Shown piece after piece: positions 53,001 to 62,400 of a DNA stretch of 64,000 nucleotides. The first letter of the stretch is position 1, and each line of letters begins with the position of its first letter. The notes below the pieces were generated by a model. That model did not search any database. It saw only the letters and a program-made list of their open reading frames with translations, and was not told where the DNA came from. The position numbers were made by a program, and so were the translations under genes. The stretch lies in the NCBI GenBank assembly GCA_008694505.1, contig VZDJ01000594.1, positions 9,397,035 through 9,461,034 of the forward strand, read 5' to 3'. Origin of the DNA: Cyanoderma ruficeps. Lineage: Eukaryota > Chordata > Aves > Passeriformes > Timaliidae.

Positions 53001-54732
53001 CTCTGCTGTCACCTGTGGGCTCCTCCAGAGCCGTGAAGAAGGGGGAACTTCAGCCCCACCATGAGAAGACCGGGTGAGAAGTGCCTGTAACATCTTGGGG
53101 AACAGCCACATTTTGAGAGCTAGTTTTAATTTTTATTTTTAGCAGTTATGAAGGATGGAAATTATGTCCTTCATTCAGTGGTGAACCAGAGGAGCAGTTT
53201 TGCCTTCCCTCTCTGAGATGAGATTAGACGTAGTTTCATTAATGCGGGGAAAATATGCTAATTTGAGCCACTCTAAGCAAGGAATGAATCAAGCTCACAG
53301 TGTGTTAGCAAGATTGGCTTCCAGGCAATACCATACCTCAGACTTCCCCTCAGATGGTGTCTGTTGGTGCATCAAATGGCTAGGTGTCTGTGGTTTGTTA
53401 GCCTTCAAGGAGTAACAAACCTCTTCATTCCCTTCCTGATCAAGGTGGATGTGCTCCCTGAATAGTTTGCCACGTGTGGGGAATCCAGCTGCACTACAGA
53501 ACAGTCTGGGCTGTAACTGGTTCTCTCTTGCTTTACCAAGACCTCTTCCTGTGCGTTCAACCTGGTTGGTTCTTGCCTAGCTTATCATTAAAGACTTGTG
53601 CCCCACCATCCCAGCTCTATCTTGCCCTTACAAATCTTAGGCTAACCCCATATACCCTGCCCAGTCTTATTCTCCTTTACATATGGCACTCACTCATTCC
53701 CTTTGCCTCTGATTGCCAAGGAAGGGAGGGGACTAGGCTGTAGGAGACACTGATGTTTTATGTGACTGCTGGCAAGTCCATGAGGCCTAAATCCCTAAAA
53801 GAGATCTAGAGTCTCTCCATTCAATGTAAGGAGGCTCCATCCACTTCCAGCAAGGACTTAGCCACTAAGTCTTCATCCTGCTGGCCCAAACTGGAGTTTA
53901 GAGACATAGTTTTCCACTCTGAACATGTGATTTAGTCACTTAGATTCCCTGGGCCTCACAGTGCTGAACACAGCTCATAGGAAGAGCCTTGAAAAGCACA
54001 GCTTTCTCTTTTGGGGCCTCCACTGAACTGTCATGGGAGGATGATCATTTGGACCTGTGGCTAAGGAGTCAGGAGGGTGCATTTGTGAAAGTCTGTAAGG
54101 TACCTTTGTCTCTGCACTGGAAAGGCCTTGGCAATGCTTGGCTACCATGTGCAGTCAATAAACCATATGTATCTTCCTCGTGAAGGGTGAATTGGAGCAA
54201 TAAGGGGCTGCAATGTGACTGTCAGGCAAAAAACCACCACCTGTCAGCCTTCTTCTTCTTCCTTGCTACTTGGGTCTTCAAGGAGACCACAGTTATGTCA
54301 TCCTTTCCCAGACCTAGCATCCCCCTTAACTCATACACTCTTGTCTGGACTCCATTTGAGGGAAAGAACCTCACTATCTCTTGTAAACCTGCCGTCTCCT
54401 TAGTGCTGCTGTGTAAGTAAGCTGAACCTGCAGCAAGCACTTCAGAGCATTTGTCTCTAGAGTTGAGCAATGTTATTGTGAGGGAATTGCTGAGGGTAGT
54501 TAGGATGAACTTCTCCAAATTCAGACAGGTAGTGTAAGGCCACTGTTGGCTTGGCTGGAGAAGAAAAAGCTTCCCTGCCTCAAACCCCATGGCTCATCTC
54601 CCGGTTACGCTGCTGTGCTCCTACACAAGCAGTTGATGTTGGATTCTGCACACCCTGGAAGCAGACCTGCTGCTGCATCCTGCGAGTCAGCACCAGGCTG
54701 CCTCAGTAACTCATCTTTCCTTCCATTCACAG
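44001..54732. other. Presumed first intron, segment 3: nothing recognised
   Basis: About 10.7 kb without a supported exon. It includes a T-run (44660-44678) and a weak MIR-like stretch (53925-53975). Open frames of 97-153 codons (45319-45780 minus; 48049-48342 and 48542-48835 plus) show no family resemblance and were not called. Confidence 0.5.
53925..53978 (+). repeat. Weak MIR-like remnant
   Basis: atgtgatttagtcacttaga followed by ttccctgggcctcaca resembles the MIR segment around GTGACC...AAGTCACTTAACCTCTCTGGGCCTCA. Only about 50 bases are recognisable. Confidence 0.3.
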
Positions 54733-54901
54733 GTCTTCTACTCATGGCGACTCCACCCATGTGAGAGCTCTCTTATGTGAGTGCCCAGCAGCACACTTTG
54801 CTGTCTGTGGTCTGTGGACATTGACTGGCATCTAAGCGACACCCCAGCTCCCTCCTGTCCCCCTAGACGCCACTGTCCTAGAGCCTCCATGTGCATTTGC
54901 T
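54733..54901 (+). promoter_or_regulatory. 5' leader of the unrecognised gene, with alternative acceptors and short uORFs
   Basis: Two plausible acceptors precede the coding exon: cattcacag at 54732 and the stronger pyrimidine-rich ctgtccccctag ending at 54866. An in-frame TAA at 54833-54835 lies upstream of the chosen start. The leader holds a six-codon uORF (54744-54764), a start-stop ATGTGA (54775-54780) and a ten-codon uORF (54889-54921) that overlaps the main ATG in another frame. Which exist in mRNA depends on the acceptor used. Confidence 0.5.
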
Positions 54902-56469
54902 ATGACATACATCAGTGTTGATGAGAGACAGGAACACTGCCGGGTGATCTCGAGCTGCCAAAATAATCAGCTCTGTGCACAACATGGCTTAAAGGATTTT
55001 TCAGTTAGCAGCATGCATCCACTAAAGAACCTAGACACTCATATTTTTTCTGGGGACTTCCACACTCTTGCCTGCCACCCAGGCAAGGCACCTTTGGCCA
55101 CTCCTGTGGAAAACCGGATGTATCGGAGTGTGGAAAACCTACACTGGGCAACAGTTGCTGACTGTGAGGTGTTTTCTCACTGCCGGAGCCTGGATAACGA
55201 GATCATCTTTCGCTGTAGAGGCACCAGTCAGTGGACAGAAAGCTGTGTGGATGTGGCCTCAGTACAGAGCACATCAGACTCTCTGAGGAACCTTTCTCTC
55301 CGTGCTAAACAGACATCTCGATCTGCACAGAATGTGCTCCTCCCTCCCTTTGCCAAAGTGCCTCAGTGGCTCTTCCCTTCCACAGAGGAAAAATCCCTAC
55401 ACGGGGATGCCAGAAAAGAGCTGAAGGAGAAGCTGAGGCTGCACAGCAGTAAGGTGGCAGAGCCCTGTAAGCCTGTGCGCCCACAGGTGGCCCTGCCTGA
55501 GCTGATGGCCCAGGAGTGCTTTGAATGCCAGGTGTGCCAGCAGTGCAAGAACAGCTGTGCTGTGAACTGCTGCACGGTTCTGGTGCGACACACTGCTCTC
55601 AGGCACAGCCTCACAGCGGGGCAGGGGCTGTGCTTTGCTCACACCATCATCAGTCCAGAAGACATCAAGCAGGAGGCTCAGAGGAGGCTTCAGCTCCGAA
55701 GGCAGAATAGCTCCCCCAGTTTGTCCCTTCAGCATGCTGGGGAAAGCCATGAGATGAGCAAATCCAGAACAGCAGAGAGCATAGAACAGTACTGTGGGGA
55801 AACAGATGGCAAAGTCACATTGGGACAGAGCAAGAAAGGCCGCTGCAAAGGGAAGCTCTACATACCGACCTTTGAGGAGTTCAAGCAAATGAGAAGTAAG
55901 GAGGGAAATTCATCTGGCAGCAGCAGTGGGCCAGCAGGTTGCTTGAAAAAAGATCTGCCTGCAAACCAGACACTGGAGGAGGAAAATAGTAAGAATGTCT
56001 GTCCAGAAGCTTTAGAGACTGAAGCTGTGAATGAACCTGCTGTCACAGTGGAGGAGGATGATGATGTATTTCATGAAAACCACACCTCTGCTGGCATTTC
56101 CCAAAACCCAGCCACATGGGATGGTTTCAAGATGAGCAGTCCTGAGGTGAAGGACAGAGCCTTCCAGACCTCCATCCCAGATATGTCACCAGTCCCCATT
56201 TGCTCCAGTCCTATTCCTCGATCACCTCTACAGGCAGGAGCAATACACAGTGTTGGGCAGGAGATCTTCAGTGATGAGCAGCAGAAAGGAGAGACAAGAC
56301 AATTAAATGATGTCCTCCACCTTGCAGGGCAGTCACTGCCTTCTGAAGCCCAGTCCTCTTGCTGTTCATCGCTGCTGTTAGAAGCCACAGACTTATCCAG
56401 CTATGGAGCTAAGCTGCAAAAAATGAAGGATGAATTCATAGGTTCAGCCTTGGAACTTATTAAGAAAAG
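54902..56469 (+). CDS. First coding exon of the unrecognised gene
   Basis: 522 codons plus two bases, uninterrupted, ending AAGAAAAG before the donor gtaaca. Such an open length is very unlikely by chance, and reading on through the donor meets a stop at once (TAA within ggtaac). The exon contains the cysteine cluster, the basic helix and the YIPTFEEF motif. Confidence 0.9.
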
Positions 56470-59400
56470 GTAACATGCTCCGTGGGGTCACCTGAAAGCA
56501 GTTCACTTGTTAATGATCTGGTCTTTCTCCTGATATGTACATTTAATTCCTGTAGCTTAAATGTGTTATTGACAGAGCCTTTCATCTTGGAGTCTCTGAT
56601 AGCCACGTGGACACGTCTTTAAAGCTGTTTGGCTTAAATTCCACCTTGCAGGGGATTAAACATGAAAAAGCATTTTCATCCAGGCTTTGCCTTTTTGCGC
56701 ACCTTAATCCTGTAAAGACAACAGCCATTAGTAGTTCTGACGCCCAGTTTCCCACCCATTTTATTTCTGTATTAAATTGTCAAAATGTCCTTTTTTTTTT
56801 TGCTTTTTAAAAGTATAAGACAGCGAAAGGATACAAAGTACTGAACTGATTCCTTTGAAGAAATAGGTAGACTCTGACCCACCAGTGACATGACTTTAGA
56901 TAGTGTGACATGCAGCAGCAAGTGCTTTCACTTGCTGGCTGTTTATAGTGAACAGGCACACAAGGGCAAGATGGCTGCTGTGAGTCTTTAACCACATCTT
57001 GGAGGCCTGCACAGGGAGTGAGTCAAAGTACTTGTAAATACTGTCCTTCTGCCATCTCTCTGTAGGCAGCCGGAGAAAATACTTCCATAAAGCCTTCCTT
57101 CTCCATCCAGAAGGGGTTTTTCCCCTTCTCTGGGTAAGATGTTCACAGTGGCTGCTTTCTCTATCCTAGTTTTGGACACTGCAGTCTGTTACCTCCCTCC
57201 TGCCAAAGATATGGGGATCCCTTTCTATGCTGGGTGACACAGTAGGGATCAGCAAAGTTCTAGAAGCTAAGAATTTGGAGAAGTTATCGCTGTCTTATCA
57301 CGAGATGAGGCTGATAGGAAAAGGAGGAGTAAATGTTGGTGGAGTGGTTTGTTTCCATGCACTTGGCTTTCATGGTTGGATTTGCCAAGAATTGCATTAG
57401 ACTTGGTTCCTGGTGGCTTTTGCAATCCACAGATGGATGTGTGAAATGCCAGGGCATCAACCTTGTGTGCTGCATTTTTATTTCTGGAATGCATGGGCTG
57501 AGACTGGACTCTGGTTTTAGAGGAGATAATAGTGATTTCTTCACAGGAATGAGAGTTGTCTGAAAGAACTTAAGTGAGGCTGAAGCCACACTGACAGCAG
57601 AAATACTTCTGCAGCTTTATAACCCAAAGGAAAGTAGGTGGTGTCAGAGCCCTGTGCTTCCCTCAGCTGTCCAGCCCAGCCTTTGTGCTTTTCTTCTACA
57701 GTATGAAAACCCAGTGAAGAGGTAGATGAGAATGTTATGGGATGCAACCTTTTTAATGGATTAGGCTAGTTTTGTCATGAATGTGAAATGAAATACACAG
57801 AATGGCACAAGCAGTAAGGGTGTAAGAACAGCTGTCTCTTTGCAGATCAATGATTTTACTGGTATCTAAGCCTGATCTGCATGCAGAGCAAAGTACAGGA
57901 AATGAGGAGTGTATATGATCTTCCTTCCCTCTACTCTCCCAGCCTCCAAACACTTCCTGCCCAGGGCCTTTGTGTGTGGCTTCTGTGCTTTTAATATCCA
58001 CAGTGGAGTTTTTTTCTGTGAATGTGCTCAGTCTCACTAGTTGGCTGTGTTAAAATCTATGAAGCAATTTTTATTAACACCAAAATGACAGTTGATCTAA
58101 AAATGACAATGGTTTTTAGAGAGAGAGAGTATTCAAGAGATAGTTTTATATGTGAAGGAACCACTCTGGCTGTATTATTTTCCATAATAATAATTAATGG
58201 TAATTGTTATTGCCAAAGCACTGGTTATTGGGAAACTCCAGTTTCCTTTGTTTAGTAATTTACTATTTTTCCATCATTTTCACCTGAGACTGTAATGTCT
58301 CTGAATGTTCACTACTACAGCTGATTTTCACTGCAGAGGTGGGAGATTTTGTCTGCATTTTGGATGCTAAATTATGATCGCTGGCATCCAGGCCACATTT
58401 TTTCTAAGTCTCAAATAAAATTAGCTGAAAGCTGGGGATTTGGATCCATTTCCACAGATACTCAGCTTAGCAAGCCTCTGATAGAGATGTTGTGATAGAG
58501 CATCACAAAATAAAATAGCTAAAATTGTCTTCTCTTTCTAGTGCTTCTGTGTAAGTGTCAGTTTTACAAAGCAGTTTTGTCTGTAAGTTAGCAGTCTCCA
58601 TAGTAATTCATTGTTAATTACTTAAGATTCATTCAATTGACTTAATACTTTGTCAGTGAAGATTTGATTGTCAGTTTCATAATTATGGTGGCTTTAGCCC
58701 CCTTGTGGGTCACTGGAGCCCCTTAACTTGGGTTGTAGTCCTGGCTGGGAAGCGGTGTTGCTATCTAGGTGAAAATCCTGTAAGCTTTTCAGTATATAGT
58801 TCACTTTCTGAAATTGCTTAAGTGGGGAATTTTAAGGATAAGGACATGCAAATACCTCAGGTTTGTTTCTATGAAATTAGGAACATGGTGACAGCAGAAG
58901 GCTGCACAATTTAGCCAAGGAAAGATGGCTTCCTGAGAAGAGTGATGGGCTGTATGTGGGGTGACAAGAGGATAGTGGGTACAGTGTACAATGTACAACT
59001 TCCCCTAGCAGAGGACTCCAAGTCAGGAAGGCAGGTGACAGCAGGGAAGGCATGCACAAAAATGTTTCCGTTAGTCAGAAGGAGTCAGGAACATGTGGGA
59101 AGGGATGAGAACTGCTGGCTTAGACAATCATAAAACCGTGAAGAGGCCCATAGAGACAGTGGAGAAAAGCAGGTGCATTTCCAGTTGTACACCATCCCCA
59201 GCACCTCCACTTCCTTGAAATTCAGAGTTGATGGCCAGAGGTTTAAAACACATTAGAAAAGAACTGGTCCTCCCTGTGTTAGCTCAAGTGCATCACCTCT
59301 CTTGGGGAGAACAGGAAAAACTGTCACCAACCCCCGGCACAAACTCCTGTCCCAAGAAGTGATTTAATCCAACAGAAGGAAAGATGCTGGAGTCCCCCCT

Positions 59401-62400
59401 TCTGCCCTGCTCTGTGAGGGCAGAGGGGACTTGACTTGCTTGAGCAGGTGATGGTGTGAACTTGTTGGCAGCACAGATCTCTGCCAGGAGGAGGGCACTA
59501 GAGAAGGGGAAATATCCTGTTTTCTTGGCAATGTCCCCTATTCCTCCTAAGCCAGAGGCAAAGGTTAAAGGAGTAGCCCTAAGATGTAGTTCCACAAAGC
59601 TACTTTTATCCTCCCTGTTCTGTCCACATCTCCCTGATCACACTCTGATCTAGTAGTGTGGGGAGCAGCACTTGCCCCAAGATCACATGGCCAGTTCATC
59701 AAGCAGAAGGGATCTAATCATAACAAGAAGTAGAGCAGTCAAACCAGGGATGAAGAAATCTCCTGTCACACAATGTGGGCTCTACATCATTGCCTTTCTT
59801 ACCTCCAGCTGACCAGCCATGGGGTGGGTTGAATTTCTCAATCTTCAGTCATGTTTCCTTAGCTAAGCTCTCTGGGTAGTATTGGCTCTTATTCCCACTA
59901 TAGATCACGTCTGGAGATTTTTTTAAATATCTCTTTTGGGCTATGGAAACCAAAATAAGTGGTGGCATCTGGTCTGTAGACCCTATCAGCAGAGAGCTGC
60001 TGTCAGCTTCACTTAGAGGAGCAGCAATACTCTGGAGTGCTTCCCATATTTAAGTGGATGATCTTGAAGCACTGTGAAAATGACAAATGAAAGCTCAGCA
60101 TATCTCTTGAGAGTATGTTCTGTATAGTGGGAGATGGTGTGATCGAGAAGATAATATTCCAATTATGAGCTCTGCTACTAACCTTGGATGCATCCCATTG
60201 CCTCTCTGTGCCCCAGCATGGTCCCTTTTCTGTGTTATTTAACCAGGAGCTGTTTGAGCAGGAGCAGCTTTTGGAAAGGGTGATTTTTGGCAGTGGCACA
60301 TCCTCTTCAAGAGTTTTCTTGCTCCCTGACCTGTGCCTTCCTTCCCATGGGTTTTGCCCAGCTGATCTCTTCATACTTTACACAGCTCAATGAAACATGG
60401 GTGAAATTATCTGTCTGAGAATACATGAGGGGGGGGTTTAAACCCATATAATTTCAAGATTGATTTTCGATCATGGCTACACAGATAGTTACACACACTT
60501 AAGGGGTGGTACTCCAAGCATGGCTGGGGACAGGAGGGAGGAAGGAGACAGGAACCTCTCAAGACAGACCAGGTCAGGCCAGAACCACAGTGGGGCTGCA
60601 GCCTTGCTGGGTGCCTGTGTTGCTCTTACTGTTGCCTTGTAAGTGCTACTGCTCTGTGCCAGCAGTGATGTTGGCACTCCCCTTCTACAGGCTGGGGAGT
60701 AGAGACCTGAAGGGGGACAGCAAAAAGCACATGCCAAGAGCCTGCTGTTGGCACTGTTTCTGTTGCCACATAGTCACGGCTAAACTCTTTTTAACTGGTT
60801 GTGTCAGCAGGGACCTGGAAACACAAATGGAGGAAGATGAAAAAGCATCAGCTGGAGAGATGAAACCAACTTTTCTGGCCTGACAACAGAGCCAGTGTGT
60901 GTTCTGGGAGACTTGTTCCCTCTTCAGTGATTTTAGTATTGGCTGATGGTTTGTTATTGGAGCCAACTGTCATTCACTGCAAGGAGAATGCCCATCTGTC
61001 TCATGTGTTTGCTTGTAGTTGACACTGTTGGAATTGCACATTAGCAGTGTGACCTAGCAGCATAAGTTCACAAGTGAAGCCTTTAAGAAGAAGCAGATTT
61101 TTCTCATAGGAGATTTTTGTTAAGCATAAAATACATGCAGAACCTGAAATACATTCCAGACACTGGCTTCCTGTATATACAAGCATCCATATTCAGTCCT
61201 CACAACCTTTCTTTTTAAAGGAATCCAAGTCCATAAAAATTAAGTAAACCGAAAATAAAAAAAAAATAATATTCTTCCCGACAGGCTTCATTATGCATGG
61301 AAATAAGATGTCTTAGAGAGTCTGTTAAAAAAAATGCATCATAAATAGTATCACAAATGACAGCCTGTCAACTACGCTGTCAAGTCAGTGGTTTTGCACC
61401 AGACTGTGTCTGTCTGGAGAGTGATGCTGTCTACAGAGAGGGGAACGTGGTGTTGGACAGGCTGCCTGTATCAGCCAGGCCAGGCCCTTGTTAGCACCGG
61501 GCAGCCGTGAATGAGGGCATCCCCGAACTGCCTAGTGAGAGCAACAGACACTGCCAGTCTTTTCAGGTCTCAAGTGCACCAAAAAGGTCTGATCTTGAGT
61601 TCACTGAAAACAGATAGTATCTTTCCAGTGACTTCAGTAGGCTTGGGATCAAATGAGATGAAAAACAGAGGGAATACTCCTTTAATCCTCTAATCCCTTC
61701 AAAGTATTATGGTTTGTAGCAGGTGATTTTCTTCCAGATGAGCAATATGGTTTCTGTGTTGGCAGCATCTCCTTAAACAGCAGAAAATATGGATGTGGCC
61801 TACTTAGAAAGGAGTGTTTTCGGTCCCTATGGAGCACCTCATGTTTTATGGACACAAAAATGCCCTGTGAGCAGCCGAGACTTGATAACCCAGACTGATG
61901 TTGGCATGAGTGCAGTTACCCAATTTGCACTGTCTTAACTGAGCAGTGCTTAGAGCCCTGAAACACAAGCACAGTCGTCCATGCTGACCAGTCATGATCC
62001 CTGCCTGCACTTTCCCTGAACTGTTGCAGATCGTTGTTTGAACCTGGGCTTGTTGCTCAGTCTCATCTGTGTCAGGAACAGCAGGAGTACTGCATCTGTG
62101 ATATTCAATGGAGTCTGCTTCTTCCCTTGCAGCTGCAATGCTGAGACTGCTGCCAAATCCCCCTCCAAGGGGCAGTGTGATCTGAGGGAAGCTGATCTCC
62201 CACCTCTGGAGGACAGCCAGCAGCCCACAGCGATGTCCATGGCAACAGAGACCTGGGAGGACAAGCCAAGCAATGAGACATCCAGTGACACTCCACCTGC
62301 AGGGAATGTAAGGGAGAGGAATTCCCCTCTCATGCATGTGTTTAGGATTTTTTCCTTGTTAAAAGCTCTGAAGGATCCCTTCATTGTAGGAACTGGGCAG

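Larger units (their letters stand above)
56470..62132 (+). other. Intron of the unrecognised gene
   Basis: A 5.7-kb intron. It contains MIR-like relics (about 59668-59722 minus; 60165-60245 plus), a T-run (56790-56800) and an A-run (61255-61268). No additional exon was recognised, though small ones could be missed. Confidence 0.6.

Noticed and set aside
62233..62247. X-box-like tgtccatggcaac in the second exon of the unrecognised gene
   Set aside because: It lies in coding sequence (SMATE codons), and the left half fits poorly.
61846..62337. 163-codon minus-strand open frame overlapping exon 2
   Set aside because: Overlaps the coding exon and the longer antisense frame in another register. 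No supporting motif.
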